Shown: piece after piece, positions 1-12,670 of the stretch | Layout: each line of letters opens with the position of its first letter | How positions within the stretch are numbered: the stretch's first letter is position 1 | NCBI GenBank assembly: GCA_029706075.1 | Contig: JAINUG010000139.1 | Location: 1,094,001 to 1,158,000, forward strand | Reading direction: 5' to 3' | Length of the DNA: 64,000 nt | Source: Aldrovandia affinis | Lineage: Eukaryota; Chordata; Actinopteri; Notacanthiformes; Halosauridae | The notes under the pieces: model-generated | What the model saw: the letters and a program-made list of their open reading frames with translations, nothing else | Told to the model about the DNA's origin: nothing | Database searches by the model: none | Position numbers and translations under genes: made by a program

Positions 1-671
1 TACCCTTTGGCTTCAACCAGCCCTCAGGGCTAGAGCCTTCTCCCCCCTGCACCAGGCTATAGGGCGGTGTCCTCACTGGACTCGGCCACTCCAGCTTCTT
101 CCCCTCCGGCTTCTCCACCCCAATCTTGGGGCTTTTCAGTCGCTCGACCGAGGTGGGGGGAATCCCCATGACAGCCAAGAGGGGTACTGCTCTGTTCCCG
201 GATTTCGGCACCAAATTGTCACACGCCACGTGACAAACCCTGGATGGGAACAGAGCAGACTGGAGACACGGGGTGGAGTTGTCGGTCTACAGACCGGATT
301 TTTCACTTTATTAACGGAGAGTTCTCTGTTCCCACACTGGGCAGAGAATGAGTACTGGGAGCGTACAATAAAACAAACGCAAACAAACACTTTACCCTAG
401 TTGCCGCAAAGCTTTTGGGTACAATATCGAACTGGTACTTTTCAGTTTGTTCGATATTTTAACTTTCGCTTTTCTTTTGCTTTTCTTCCGCTCCTCGGTC
501 TCAAACGCCTCTCCCTCCTGGTTCCAGCCACCTACTGAAGGGAGCAGAGCAGTCTTAAAGCACACAGATGTAATTATTATACACAGGACCGGTGTGTGCG
601 CTTACTGCTCTGCCAGTAGGCGTGGCCGCTAATCGTCCTGATTAGCTGCCGAGACCGACGCCTTCCACACA
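1..671 (-). mobile_element. LTR retroelement fossil, LTR plus start of internal region
   Basis: This reads on the minus strand. The LTR runs from about 217 to about 671 on the plus strand (TGTCACAC at one side, CCACACA at the other). It contains a polyadenylation-type motif (AATAAAGTG on the minus strand, near 303-311). Directly inside it lies a primer-binding-site-like stretch (TTTGGTGCCGAAATCCGGG on the minus strand, near 197-215). An open frame starts near 170 and continues off the left edge, in the place where gag would begin. The second LTR and the target duplication lie outside the window, so the outer LTR boundary and the family (ERV-like or BEL/Pao-like) are uncertain. Confidence 0.5.
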
Positions 672-2120
672 CTTGTTTACTGTTTTCAATGGCTGTAAAA
701 ACAAAATGGCAAAATGTTGGTTAAGGAATTTTGAAATTGTAGATATCTTATAAACTGGTGGGGCCAGTAGGGTAATGTCTACCATGATATAATATATATG
801 GTGTTGTAAAATGTGCCTGTTGTTGGGGAACATAATCTGCAGCATATGGAGATAGTGTCCCCTTCAGAGAATGCACATTTTAAAGGACAGATTATTCTCT
901 CTCCCAGATCCAATAAAGAGGTAAGAAGTGGTCACACACCACAGTAATAACAGTAATAATAACCTTGAACCATTACATCACTATTGTGATCATTTTCAAA
1001 CCCATAACTATTAACACCATTTGACTAAACATTTTCTGTGTACTGTGTTCACTTCATACGACAGGATGTATAGCTATTGACCAACCTAATGCTCTCTATT
1101 GTTGTGAGGTGGCTCTGACATGAACTTTGATCTCTGTTTTGTTCCCATCTCTCTTCGCACACAAGAAATTTACCACTGGAGCCAACTTCCTGTCTTCCCA
1201 TAACAACTTCCTGCCATCCCAGACCAGCTTCCCTTTGAATAACTTCCTGCTGTCTTTGAATGGGACAAAACTTTAACAGCTGGCAAATTTCCTCTGCTTT
1301 TAAAACATACATTACCCCCAAAAAAAAAATCAAACTTTCAATTAGAATACAAGATATAAGCGTATTTGCCAAATAATCCACAAAATGAGGATGGGGTGTG
1401 CTTGTTGAAATGACATTTATGGGATTCAGAGTGATGAATGTGAAAAGCCTACAAATGTAACATTCAATTTTCATGTACTCTCAGATCCCAGAGCTAGCCT
1501 TCTAAACAATTACTGTCAGCGGCTATTTAATAATCACTAAGATTATACTCTTTGAAACAAAGTCATAAATCACATGCCCTAAGTATTCATTTCACATTTG
1601 GCAAAGTTGACAGCCACCCCCTTCTATGAAAGATATAAAAGATGTAATCTATTCAGTACAGTGAATTCATGAACTTGCCTAATATCTGTGTGGGTCAGCA
1701 CTTTCACAATTTTAATTTCTGTGATAAAAGGGGCTTTGGAATATCCATAAAAAATTACATTATTCCTGTCATAGCTCTGGACACAGGCGTGACCGTATGT
1801 TGACTAAGGGATTAACCTGGTTGGCAGTTTTACTGGTGACCATGTCTTTAGAACTGTCTAAAGATCCACTGGCTATTTTTGGCTCAGCTCTGAAGCCCTA
1901 ACTGGACATGAAATAAACCCAGGTGAACTAGGGTGGAATGGAGGAGTATGACAACAAACTAGTGTCCCCTCGAACCCCAACCGTGTTTGAGGTTTCTGCT
2001 TCAGTGAGGATCGGGCCTGGCAATTGGCACGTGACGACACATGGAACGCATTCCATGCCACTTGTGCAATGCGGCTGCAATGTCTGCACGATGTCAACGC
2101 GAGGACATGATGAGCTCGGA
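672..2120. other. Intergenic, no gene seen
   Basis: AT-rich sequence. The open frames here are short, overlap in opposite strands and have no recognisable domain. I see no clear repeat ends. Confidence 0.5.
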
Positions 2121-2121
2121 G

Positions 2122-2222
2122 TTCAGGCACGGTGGTGCAGTGGAAGCGCTGTCGCCTCACAGCAAAAGGCCAAATGGATGTTCTCCCTGTGTCCGCGTGG
2201 GTTCAGTTCAGTCCAAAGACAA
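2122..2222 (+). repeat. tRNA-like dispersed repeat fragment
   Basis: The stretch reads 'ggcacggtggtgcagtgg', then 'gctgtcgcctcacagc', then 'tgttctccctgtgtccgcg' and 'gtgggttc'. This word order is typical of an abundant fish dispersed repeat with a tRNA-like head (A-box-like GTGGTGCAGTGG). It is shortened and degenerate, and no target duplication is visible. The family name is not certain. Confidence 0.5.
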
Positions 2223-2365
2223 AATCAATAAATGGTATGAGTGTGTGAGTGAACAATTCCAAGAGGTCAAACCCTGACCAGGAATTGTTTGATGGATGGA
2301 TGGATGGATGGAGTTCAGTTCAGTCAAAATCAATAAATGGCACAATTAAGAGGTCAAACCCTCCG
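2200..2365 (+). repeat. Imperfect direct duplication with GGAT microsatellite
   Basis: Two copies of the word series 'gttcagttcagt', 'caaaatcaataaatgg', 'aagaggtcaaaccct' start near 2202 and near 2313. A short (GGAT)n run near 2290-2312 separates them. This looks like a local duplication of the tail of the preceding dispersed repeat. Confidence 0.6.
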
Positions 2366-4119
2366 TTGTTTGTATATCGTGTTGCGCTCAAAAGCCAGCA
2401 AACCCTCTCTCAGCCCACTGCCCTGCCCAATCATCTCCGCCAACTGCCCCGTCCAATCTCTGTGCAAACGACCGAGAATATATATTGTCAAGCCAAGATT
2501 TCACACTGGCACATATTTTACATTAAATATAATTGCGCTGTGTGACATATTCAGCATGTGGCAGAAAAAAAGACATAATTCTGATAAGGAATATTCTTAT
2601 ATGGTCTGCTGAACTATAAGCCGATATACTATAATACAGCAATTGCATGAAATCATTCATTTACTGAGCCTAGCACATCATAGTTTATGTAAGCCACCTA
2701 ATTTAGCACATGGTATGTATGTTAGACCCTCATGTTTGACCTTACCCAAATCCATCTCTGTATCACTGGAAGAGGTTTCCATTGTCTCAGTTTTTAGCAT
2801 TAAGCTCTGTGCGCTGCAGTATCAGCAGTCTTGCCCCAAAGCATGTTTCTGTGATATATCTGGGTACAGAATATCATGCTGTGTGACTTTCCTGCTTGCC
2901 AGCTGGGCCATTAGGTCAGCACCTGAGATACGGCGATGATTCCATCCCTGGGTAGACCTTCAACACGAACTGTTGTGTTTCACTGTTCACCACACTCCTG
3001 CCTGCATCTGCCAGCTCTCCCCTCGTCCTGATGAACTGACACAACCAGGCCTGGTCTCCTGTGTGTGTGTGTGAGAGAGAGAGGGATGACTCTTAGCTCT
3101 GCTTCACTGGCGCAAGGAGTTTTCAGGCTGCAGGGGACGCGCAGTGGACACAGCTGTGACAAAGGTGGAATTTTTCCCCACACCCTAAAGGGACTGAACT
3201 TCTCTCTCCCTCCATGCAGCTCCTCTGTGTGGACCGGTTCCCCTCCGGGACGCGCCAGCGAGATTCCGACTGCTCCCTCCAACCTGACCATTTCAGATCC
3301 CTCCTCATTGACACGAAGCGCTCTCTGTCACCCGATTGTTTGACGTGCCTCCTCATTGGGGGACTGCGCAGTCACCTGAGCATCTACCAGACAGCCGAGG
3401 CGGTGAAGTCACCCGAGATGGACCCGGATGTAATTTCCCTGAGAAACTTTCTCTCTACTTTACTATTAAGTCAAAAAAAGTTCCCTCTTCCTCCCTTCCA
3501 AGGAGCTGAGTCTGAGATGTGATTCCTCCCCCCTCGCAGAGCACTTGTCAAAATATCTGGAGGGCGTGCTCACTGTTGGAATGGCAGCCCGCAGCCCGCC
3601 AACCGTATATCTGTCTCCTGCTGCTGTTTGGGGAGGTCGTTAAGATTTTAACTGAGGCGTCTGTTTTATATAATGAATGAAAATGAAGTATACTCACGTT
3701 GAACCTCAAAATCACAGAGGGATATTATATGCATAATGCAGCCTGTTTACGGAGGTAACAGGATGTGTTTTTGTGCAGTAAACTCATCTCGAGTTCCAGC
3801 ACATACTGAATCAAACAGACAGGCAAACAGACAGCTCAACAATTGGCTCACAGCGACAGCAGCTTTCAAATTCCAACACATTGGAAAGGGCTGCAATCGA
3901 CAATGTTCTAAATTGAACGCATCAACAAGAAAAACAATATGGCACAAACATCTATAACACTTCAGATGTCTTCTGCATCATTAGATAGAAGGCATACATT
4001 TTGCATCAAATTCATCAATCAATCAGTAATAAAGTAACGTTTTCATGTCTGAGAAAAAATTAATAAACAAGAAAAATATGGACATAAAAATGATCTCTTT
4101 CAATGAGATCAAATTAATT
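2366..4119. other. Intergenic, no gene seen
   Basis: No recognisable coding domain. A short GT/GA microsatellite lies near 3062-3085. The overlapping open frames at 2980-3522 occur on both strands and look like chance frames in a moderately GC-rich stretch. Confidence 0.45.
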
Positions 4120-4487
4120 TGATCCTGCTTTTTCTTTCTTTTTCAGATTTTCCCCGTTTTTCTCCCAATTTGGTAGCCAATTACTCCCGCTGTGCTTAGT
4201 TCAATCCCCTCCCTTGTAGTTCGCTGCCGTAGTCCTGTGACCGGCAGTGACAAAGGCGAAGCGCTGCCTCCTCCGAGACAGCACATGCCGAGCTGTTGAC
4301 TGTAATTCCGGTACCCCAGAACCACCCCTGTGTGCAGCAAACTGTGTGGGCTTCCCTCCCCCTTCCCTGGGGCGGACAGCCAATTGCCGCCCTGATGGCG
4401 CGATGGGGAATTGAACCCCGGTCGCTGTGGCCAGCGTCAGACTTTGAAACCACTAGACCACACGGGAGGCCCTATGATCCTGCTTTT
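4120..4487 (-). mobile_element. tRNA-derived SINE with 13-bp target duplication
   Basis: The body is 4133-4474 on the minus strand. Its head carries an A box (GTGGTCTAGTGG) and a B box (GGGTTCAATTCC), as in a tRNA-derived RNA polymerase III promoter. The tail reads 'ggctaccaaattgggagaa'. Perfect flanking copies of TGATCCTGCTTTT (4120-4132 and 4475-4487) are the target duplication made by LINE-type insertion. A second copy of the same family lies at 23289-23629. The intact duplication suggests a fairly recent insertion. The family name is not certain. Confidence 0.85.
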
Positions 4488-5220
4488 GATGGAATCCCAC
4501 AATCCTCCTCTTCCCCTGGACAGACAACCTTTAAACAATATTTCAGCAATGAGCAAATTTCAGCCAATAACAGAGTGGCTCGGTCACACAACCATCACAT
4601 GCCTTGATAAGTGGGCCCATTTGGACTGCTGCATTGCTGACATTCAAAAATATATATATAATGTGGTAATGAAATGTAGTTTACATTTGGGTGTCTTCAT
4701 TTCAGTGATATATGGAACCATTAGAAATAAACGGACTCTGGGCAATGCGTTTCACTTTTTTAAGTGCTTTGAGTAATTAAGGGACAAGGCTAACATGGTG
4801 CTACACTAATTAAAGCTCTTAGCAGTTACTGGACGGACTGAAAGAGATGACTAGGGTAATGTCTGTCTGTTCAGCAGACACATCTGTGGGTGGAAAGTTT
4901 TTTACTTTTTTAAAAACATTTTTTAGCCATTTAGTGTCTGCACCAAATATGAACCACATTGCAAATAAAATAACATTTTTAGGCATAAATGTTGCAAATA
5001 CAAATATAGTTTCCCACAAACACTAATTTCAAAGCAGATAAAACAATGAAACAATAAATTATGAATCACAGATCTGACAGAAGGCAAACATTTAAAAATA
5101 ATTCTGTGGTCAGGCATTCTCACGTGAATTGCATTTTTCAACATTAAATGAAAATGAAAATGATGGTTTGCCCAAATAAAAGTATTTCCTTAACAACATT
5201 ATTTTGGAAACAAAATGTTT
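4488..5220. other. Intergenic, no gene seen
   Basis: AT-rich DNA without a recognisable repeat end or coding domain. Confidence 0.45.
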
Positions 5221-5223
5221 TAT

Positions 5224-6408
5224 TTAGAAATATGAACCAGGAGCAGCAGAATTATGATGCCATAAAGTCTGAGTCACATAGAAGCTAGAGAACTGGTCAG
5301 ACTGGCCTCCCACTCCCGAGAAGCACAGCTGGTCATCCAGGGTCACTCCAAGACTCCAGGCAGACTGGGATGGAGACACTATGGAGCCTTCCACGGTGAT
5401 TGACGCATCAATCATCAAGGAGCCCTTCGCTGGGAGGAAGAGCAGCTCAGTCTTCCCCAGGTTCAGCTTCAGGTGGTGGGTGGACATGCAGGCAGAGATA
5501 TCAGCCAGGCATGCAAAGATCCGAGCTGGGACCTGGGTCTCAGGAGAAAAGGAGAGAAAGAGTTGAGTGTCGTCGGCATAACAGTGATAAGAAAAACCAT
5601 GAGCAGAGATAACAGAACTAAGTGACTTGGTGTACAGGGAGAATAGGACGGGGCCTAGCACTGAGCCCTGCGGCACTCCGGTGGAGAGGGTGTGGGGAGA
5701 GGAGAGGGATCCTCTCCAGGCCACCTGGTAGGACCGGTCAGCCAGGTAGGACTTGAACCATGTCAGTGCAGATCCAGAGATTCCCATCTTGATGGTAGAT
5801 GAGAGCAGGATCTGGTGGTCCACGGTATCAAATGCAGCTGACAGGTTGAGGAGGAGGAGGACGGAGCTAAGAGATTGGGACTTTTTGAGCCTCAGTGTAG
5901 CCATTTGTAGAGCCTCAGTGACCGCAAGCAGAGCAGTCTCTGTGGAGTGGCCTGCCTTGAACCCAGATTGGTTAGGATCTAACAGGTCGTTCTGTAGGAG
6001 ATGAGCAGACAGTTGGTTATAGACAGCCCGCTCTAGTGTTTTGGAAAGGAATGGGAGGAGAGATACAGGTCAGTAGTTCTAAATGACAGCAGGATTCAGA
6101 GAGGGTTTTTTGAGGAGGGGGCCGACATGGGCACTTTTGAGGGGAGAGGGGACAGAGCCAGAGGAAAGAGAGGAGTTGATAACATTGGAGACAAAGGGGA
6201 GGATGTCCATAGCAATGGACTGGAATAGAGAAGAAGGAATGGGATTGAGAGGGCAGGTGGTGGGACGGTGGGAGTGAACAATTTGAAGGATGTCCGAGTC
6301 GGGGAGGGGTGAGAAGGAGGACAGAGGGGTGAGAGGTTTAGGTAGCGAGATGGGTGGGGGAGGGTTAAGTGAGGGAGAGGATGGGGGGGGAAATATTTTT
6401 GCATACAC
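5224..6408 (-). mobile_element. L2-type LINE reverse transcriptase fragment
   Basis: One minus-strand frame runs from 6408 to 5224 and reads as a non-LTR reverse transcriptase. In order it shows a palm start (LNLSAAFDTVDHQILL), the GVPQGSVLGPVLF block, the catalytic YADDTQLFLS box, and the LKLNLGKTELLF and LGVTLDDQL blocks. These are typical of the L2 branch of the CR1/L2 group. Two in-frame stops lie near 6073-6081, just before the conserved PVSLLPF stretch, so it is not functional. The 5' half (endonuclease) and the 3' end are missing. The fingers region (6079-6408) is still in frame with the palm. Confidence 0.88.
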
Positions 6409-6424
6409 ACCTGATCACACATAC

Positions 6425-6640
6425 TGTACTTTCTTATCCAGAGCGATACACAAATACATATAGGTCTAATAAACATTGCATACAATCCATTCTACAGCTG
6501 GATACTTAATCAAACAATTCCAGTTAAGTACCTTGCTCAAGGGTACAATAGCAGCGGCGTACCTGGTAATCAAAACAGCAAACCTTGCATTACAAGCCCA
6601 GTTCCCTAGCCATTTAACTGTATTGCTGCCTCTTACTTTA
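6425..6640 (-). repeat. Dispersed fish repeat with tRNA-like/L2-tail words
   Basis: Contains 'ttcttatccagagcgata' and 'taccttgctcaagggtaca', followed by 'ttacaagcccagttcccta'. These words recur together in common fish dispersed repeats that share an L2-type tail. No target duplication was found. It abuts the 5' end of the neighbouring LINE piece. Confidence 0.5.
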
Positions 6641-6722
6641 AAATGTCTAATGAAACCTGACTTTTATGTGTCTAATAAAGCCTTTCTTTTACATGTCTAA
6701 TGAAACCACAGTCAAATGGAAT

Positions 6723-8292
6723 ATATAGCTCTGGAAAAAATTAAGAGATCACTGAAAAATGATTTACTATTTATAGGTATGTGTTTGAGTAAAAATGAAC
6801 ATTTGACTACTGACAACATTTCTCCCAAATTCCAAATAAAAATATTGTCATTTAGAGCATTTATTTGCAGAAAATGACAACTGGTCAAAATAACAAAAAA
6901 GATGCAGTGTTTTCAGACCTTTAATAATGCAAAGAAAACAAGTTCATATTCATTTTTAAACAACACAATACTAATGTTTTAACTTAGGAAGAGTTCAGAA
7001 ATCAATATTTGGTGGAATAACCCTGATTTGTAATCACAGCTTTCATGCGTCTTGGCATGCTCTCCACCAGTCTTTCACATTGCTGTTGGGTGACTTTATG
7101 CCACTCCTGGCGCAAAAATTAAAGCAGCTCACATTCTTGATCACATTCCAGAGGTTTTAAATGGGGTTCAGGTTTGGAGATTGGGCTGCCCATGACAGGG
7201 TCTTGATCTGGTGGTCCTCCATCCACACCTTGATTGACCTGGCTGTGTGGCATGGAGCATTGTCCTGCTGGAAAAACCAATCCTCAGAGTTGGGGAACAT
7301 TGTCAGAACAGAAGGAAGCAAGTTTTCTTCCAGGATAACCATGTACGTGGCTTCATTCATGCGTCCTTCACAAAGACAAATCTGCCCGATTCCAGCCTTG
7401 GTGAAGCACCCCAGATCATCACCGATCCTCCACCAAATTTCACAGTGGGTGCGAGACACTGTGACTTGTAGCCTCTCCAGGTCTCCATCTAACCATTAGA
7501 CGACCAGGTGTTGGGCAAAGCTGAAAATTGGACTCATCAGAGAAGATGACCTTAGTCCACTCCTCCACCGTCCAATCCTTGTGGTCTTTTGCAAACCTCA
7601 GCCTCAACCTTCTCATTAATGAAGGGCTTTTTTTTTAGCTTCGCACAACTTCAGCCTGCCCCTAGGAGCCTGTTGCAAACCATCCTCACCGTGCACTTCA
7701 CCCCAGCTACCATATGTCATTCTTTTTGTAGGTCACTTGATGTTATCCTATGGTTGTTGAGTGACATTCGAATTAGTTGGTGGTCATCCGGGTCAGTAGA
7801 GAGCCATTTTCGCCCTCTGCCGGTCTGTAGCTTTGTTGTCCCCAAGGTCTGCTGCTTGACCTTGTTCTTATGAACCGCCATCTTTGAAATTTGAAGGATA
7901 GAAGCAACCTTATGCTCTGTATCCCTCTGCCAGTAAAGCCAGAACTGAACCCTTCTTATCCTCACTCAAAACTTTTCATTTCAACTCTTTTGGCATGGTC
8001 AATATCTATTTTTTAATTTCAATTACTTTTGAGGTACTACTAGCAGTTTTTTGCCATCCAGCTGGTCCTATTGCAAGAGGATAGTGATGACCACAGCAGT
8101 GGTTTTTATACTTTTCCTTGTTAAATAAGATTTGGTTCAGGTAATCACCTAATCAGTACTTAATTAAGTATAATGAGGTGTGCTTGTGTTGGAATTCAAC
8201 AGACACTGGAATGGAATGGCTGCCATAAATGTAGAGATGTTGATTTAAGAAAAATTTGGAATGGTCTCTTAATTTTTTCCAGAGCTGTATAT
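6723..8292 (-). mobile_element. Tc1-like DNA transposon, both ends present
   Basis: The inverted ends match: AGCTCTGGAAAAAATTAAG near 6727 and its reverse complement, ending 'attttttccagagctgta', near 8289. TA lies at both outer edges. The minus strand encodes a Tc1 transposase: an N-terminal helix-turn-helix part (ORF 7717-7965) and a catalytic part (ORF 7157-7459) with FFQQDNAPCHTA and SPNLNPI. The family uses a DDE triad (DD34E) to cut and join DNA at TA sites. Frames have shifted between the two parts, and the codon for the third catalytic residue after NLNPI is now TAA, so it is inactive. At about 1.57 kb the length is normal for Tc1. Confidence 0.9.
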
Positions 8293-9584
8293 TACAATAA
8301 CGGGGTTCACTCCTGCCGACTTCCATGCTCTGATGGTAAAATTGTACTAGCTGTTGGTGAGGAATCCCCCCCCCCCGTCAGCAGGCAACTGGGTAGGAAC
8401 TGGATGCATGGCATGCTCAGTTGGGTAGCTCAGCATGTAATCCTCCAGGTATCAGGGGTGGTGTCAAGTTGAGACAGGACGGGTCCTCTGGATACTCCCT
8501 GGATATCGCCATGGGCCTAGCAGGTGCACAGCCTGGCTCGAGGGACCATGTAACATTGTACTGGTAGAATGCTGGCGTGCAGCAAGCTAAACCCAGTCTC
8601 TGGTTAGAGAGAAGACGCGACGCACATGGCACAGTTGAGGACTGTACTTAGACTTTACAGACTTTACTTTAGTTAGACTGCTGAGACTTTACAGTTGGCG
8701 TTACAGTCATGTGTATGTATGCCTGTGTATGGGTGTGGTGTGTGTGTGTGTGTGTGTGTGTGGTCTATTGTTAATAACGCACTGCCAACTGTAATAATGT
8801 CAGAGATTGTACCTGTAACAAACTCTTTTTGTTTGCAGGATTTGACAAAGACTGTCTAAACCTGCTTATGGAAGGGGGGGAGGTAATGTAGAATGAACAT
8901 TTAGCTGTCTTAGAGCAGAGCAGTACGTGATGTGAGTAACTTCTCAAGATTTAAATTAATTAAACCATACTGACTGCACTGACATAAAATGTTAAGCTTA
9001 AGTTTTGCCCATAAGAAAATCACGTTCACGTTTATAAGAACCTCCAGACCTCCCTTTTTTTGTATCACCCCCCCAATGTTTAACACAAAGTGCCACCCCT
9101 AATTCAAGAAAATAATGTGGCCTCTTCACCCCTCCCCCAGCCACAGGAATGCATCTGAAGGGTTAATGACATCACAGAGGGCCAATCTAAACCTTACCCG
9201 ATCCTTTGGAAACAATTTGTCCCTACAGATGTCTGTCAAACAGAGTTTCGGAAATAGGCTGCGATCAGATCCACACTTCTCACCCTAGCGTGAACGGAAC
9301 GGGTTAAACTTGACACGTTTGGGATGTCTTTGGAAAAATGAGAGAGTGTTGGATTCCTCCAACAACCTGAATTGCCATGCAATTGAACCAGTCGCTGCCC
9401 AGAGTACAAAACAAATACCTTCCCTCCTGCACTTGTGTATAGCAACACAATTGATACTTTGACATTTTGTAAGAAAGTTTCAGCTGAAAGCCCTCTGTGT
9501 TTCATGGTTTCATTTTACACTGGGTTTATGTATTATTATATTATTTTATGTAGATATTTGACATCTTTCTAAATACAGTAACCA
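8293..9584. other. Intergenic, no gene seen; TG microsatellite
   Basis: A (TG)n microsatellite lies near 8738-8761. A moderately GC-rich stretch at 8300-8640 has an unrecognised sequence. No supported gene. Confidence 0.45.
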
Positions 9585-9710
9585 TAGGATTGGGGCGGAC
9601 ATCCAATCGCCATCGCCGAACGGGACTCCCGGCCAGAACCAGGCTGGTGCAGCCGATGATCGAACCTAGGCTGCAGTGGGCAAATTGCACGTAGAACAAG
9701 TTTCATCTGG
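9585..9710 (-). repeat. tRNA-derived SINE fragment, variant family
   Basis: Words 'ggggcggacatccaatcgc', 'gggactcccggccagaacc', 'gatcgaacctaggctgcag' and 'tgggcaaattgcac' match the layout of the repeat at about 43500-43800. That layout resembles the SINE family at 4133-4474. Only the head part is present here. Confidence 0.5.
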
Positions 9711-9866
9711 GGACCCTCCTTTTACTTGTCTCATGAAAGCTTAGACATGACAGGCTTTGTGATCGAGATGTTCCACAGGAGCTCTGGTTGTATTCCCAGA
9801 ACCTGAAGGTGATGCTCTTATATATAAAAGAACAGATAGAACCTTGTAAGCCTGAAACAGGAGAGG

Positions 9867-10448
9867 CAACTGTGGCAGCCCAAGGGGCTGCACAAGAAAA
9901 TGGCTGCCTGGCCTACAACACATGGGAGCCAGGAAACACTGCATTTCCCAGTAGGCCACCGTCACACCTGAGCCAAGTGAAGGCAATGGAGCTAACGGCC
10001 AGCTGAAGGCCATTTCAAGGCCTATTTAAAGGGCTGAATCCCATCACACTTTGAGAGGAGTAGGAACGTGTTTGGGAAGGAGTTGCTGTGTGAGTTTGGA
10101 GAGAGTACCTGTGAAGTCTTTTGACCAGCTAGGATTTAGAAAGAGAGTGTTGGAGTGTGTTTTTTGTGTATGAACTTGGATTGTTTTGAGGACCCCCTTT
10201 GGATATCGACTACGGACTGGATTGCGGAACTGACTTGGATTTTGAATTGGATTTTGGACATTGACGACGAGATAAGGATATGTGTTCGTATTCCCCTGAA
10301 GACCCCACCCTTTGTTTTGTGTTGTCAAGTAATTGTTTATTAAATCATTGTTTTGTTTTTGAATACTGCCTCCTCCTTGTTCTTAAACTTTCCTACGCCC
10401 TCTGCAAGGTCCGTGAGTGTCGCCCAACCCCTGGGGACACCACACAAC
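9867..10448 (+). mobile_element. Solo LTR with 4-bp target duplication (CAAC)
   Basis: The LTR spans 9871-10444, starting TGTGGCAGCC and ending GGGACACCACA. CAAC flanks it on both sides. It contains an AATAAA-like signal region ('tattaaatcattg') near 10340 and is closely related to the LTRs of the element at 35817-40504. They share 'gtcctcaaac'/'gttttgaggac', 'ccctgaagaccccaccc' and 'cctctgcaaggtccgtgag' in matching order. With no internal region, it is the usual product of recombination between two LTRs. A fossil, moderately young by its clean ends. Confidence 0.88.
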
Positions 10449-11371
10449 AACAAAAAACCTTTCATTCAGAACCTGTTATTGATTTATTAACGATCAATCA
10501 TTAACTTCTCTGCGGCTACCACTAGTTCCATGCTGCTTCATTAGAATTCAAAACCAACTTTAGCTGGAGTCAATAACACTTTTTCTGTCCTTTCCCACAT
10601 GCACTGTAACATAATTGTAGAATGTGTTGTGCTGTTGCCTAGTTACTAAAGTTAAGTAGTGCTGGTTGGGTCTGGGTACAATGTATGGAGCTGGTCTATG
10701 CTAGTTAGCCGAGTGTTAATAAACAACCTCTCTTTACAATGTGAAGACGAGCGTCTGTTATAGCTGTACACTACACACATAGCATCTACAACAATAACCT
10801 CATATTTTATGTTTTATGTTCTTTATTTAGATTTTTTTTTAAATCTGAGGCATTGTGGGTGAACTGGAATATGTATATTTGGAGATTGTTACCAAAGGAT
10901 AGCTCCTTTTTTTTTTTAAACTCCTTTTACAATGTTTAAATTGTTTTCTTCCCTCACCCTGAAACTAAAACAATACAATTACCTCCCCCTCTTCTCTTGG
11001 GTTTAACTTTAATAAAATATGAGGCAATTGAAGGGAATTTATTTGGGAAGGGACAGGTTGTTGAGTCAAATGAGCATTATTTATTCATTTTCTCTTTTTG
11101 ATATTAATCTGACTCGCTGGAACGATCGAGCCTGCAGTGCACACACAGGAGCCCTTACCCCATTATATCTAGAATGGAAAATGGATAAATGAGCAAGCTC
11201 TGCAATGCCACACAACCTAAAACTGAAAAAGCTAGCCAAAAAGTCTACACACTACAAAAAATACTGTATTTAAAAACCCCTCCAGTCAAAATCATGTTTG
11301 ATCAGATGTTAAGTTAACTCTTAATGGTGTTAATATACACCCTTTAAAGTGTAAAGCATGATGCCAATGAT
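10449..11371. other. Intergenic; possible short LTR-like segment at 10607-10775
   Basis: Between 10607 (TGTAACATAATTG) and about 10775 (GTACACTACACA) there is an LTR-like arrangement with AATAAA near 10719 and a short downstream region. I could not find a convincing target duplication. The rest is AT-rich and has no gene. Confidence 0.3.
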
Positions 11372-11500
11372 CAGTGTTGGGGAGTAGTGGAATTACCAGT
11401 AGCGGAACTACTAATTTAACTACATTTTCCAGTAACGTGTGGTAGTTTAATTACTTCCAAAATCGAATAGCTTTCAAGTAGTTTTTATTTGTATGGCCAA
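11372..11500 (+). mobile_element. hAT-type transposon end, fragment
   Basis: Starts CAGTGTTGGGGAGTAGTGG and continues with 'ggaattaccagtagcggaac' and 'cattttccagtaacgtgtgg'. This is characteristic of a hAT transposon terminus in fish (CAGTGTTGGGGAGTA-type ends). No matching inverted end was found downstream, so only one end is supported. The small frame at 11623-11805 may be internal sequence of the same element, but I do not recognise it. Confidence 0.5.
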
Positions 11501-12059
11501 AAGTTACAGGAGCACATCTCCCCACAGTATTATTATTATATTTATTAATTTTTGTCAAATGTCATGTGACAGTTTCAATGCAGCTGTTTCCTTTTGTTTG
11601 ATGAGAAAGTGCAGCGGTACTCTTGGCTAATCATGGACGAGGAGGTGGAACCACCATGGCCATACCTATCGCCATAAATGAAACTAATAAAGGAAAATTA
11701 GAAAGTATACACTTTTCAGTGCATTTTGTGCCAACCAAAGCAAAAGTTGCTCAACGCAAGGAAGACACCAAGCTCAAACTTGAGAACACATATTCAGGTG
11801 AGTAGCTAGCTAGCTAACATTAGGTTGCTAATTTAGCTGGTGTTTTCCCATGCAACTCTGGCTAACTACATTAGCTAAAGTGATGGCTAAGTTGAATGTT
11901 GAACTTGGGTTTTGGGACTTATGTCCTCAAAACAGAGTTTGTGGATTTGATTCATTCATTAAACATAAACGAGCAATTCTCAATGAGCAAACGTCCTTGC
12001 AGGGCTGCCAAGAGCCAACTTTGAGCACTCATTTAGATTTTGTCTGTATGCAGTGAGAC

Positions 12060-12511
12060 CGGTGCTATTTTCTCTTGGTGGGCCGCACATAAAAATAATA
12101 TTTTCATATTATGTGACAGCTAGTTAGTTAGTTTAGTCTCCATTCACGCCTGGCCTGGTTCTACGAGGGTGTAAAAGGATGCATTGCACCCTCATATTAA
12201 TATTTTGCACCCTCAGTTGAACATTGTAATAAAATGTATAGTGCTTTTCAAAAGTTTTCTGTGCATTACTTGTATGCATTCACATCCTTGCAAGCTCATA
12301 GCACACGCAGAAGGTGGTATTCTTTGATCTTGCCTCACGCATTGTCATGTGCCATTTGTTTGGTGTTACAGAGAATTTTGACCTACCGGACTACCGTAGT
12401 CAACTTTTTAGAGTGCGAGGCCAGTTTGCAAGTGGTTAGCTACGCACTTTTTGCTATACACAAAAACCAGCATACACAGTGGGCCCCCAGGACCAAGGTT
12501 GGGAACCACTG
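12060..12511. mobile_element. hAT-type transposon end, second family
   Basis: Ends 'gaccaaggttgggaaccactg' just before 12512. Its reverse complement begins CAGTGGTTCCCAACCTTGGT, a common hAT terminal sequence. 'ggtgggccgcacataaaaa' near 12078 also fits hAT-derived DNA. The other end and the 8-bp duplication were not found, so the left boundary is a guess. Confidence 0.4.
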
Positions 12512-12670
12512 CTCTAGCTGATATTCTCAGTAGCCAAAGTAATTGTGTAAGAGGAGAGAAAAGAAGGTTTCTATTTTGTACACAAGTGGTTGCAATCAGA
12601 TACTAATCCATCTATAGCTACCACATACCCAAACCAAATTCCTTTCTGAGGCCCCTAATTCTCTAACTGT

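Noticed and set aside
11372-12511. One complete hAT transposon from 11372 to 12511
   Set aside because: The two ends have different terminal sequences (CAGTGTTGGGGAG against CAGTGGTTCCCAACC) and no matching 8-bp duplication; they are two separate fragments.
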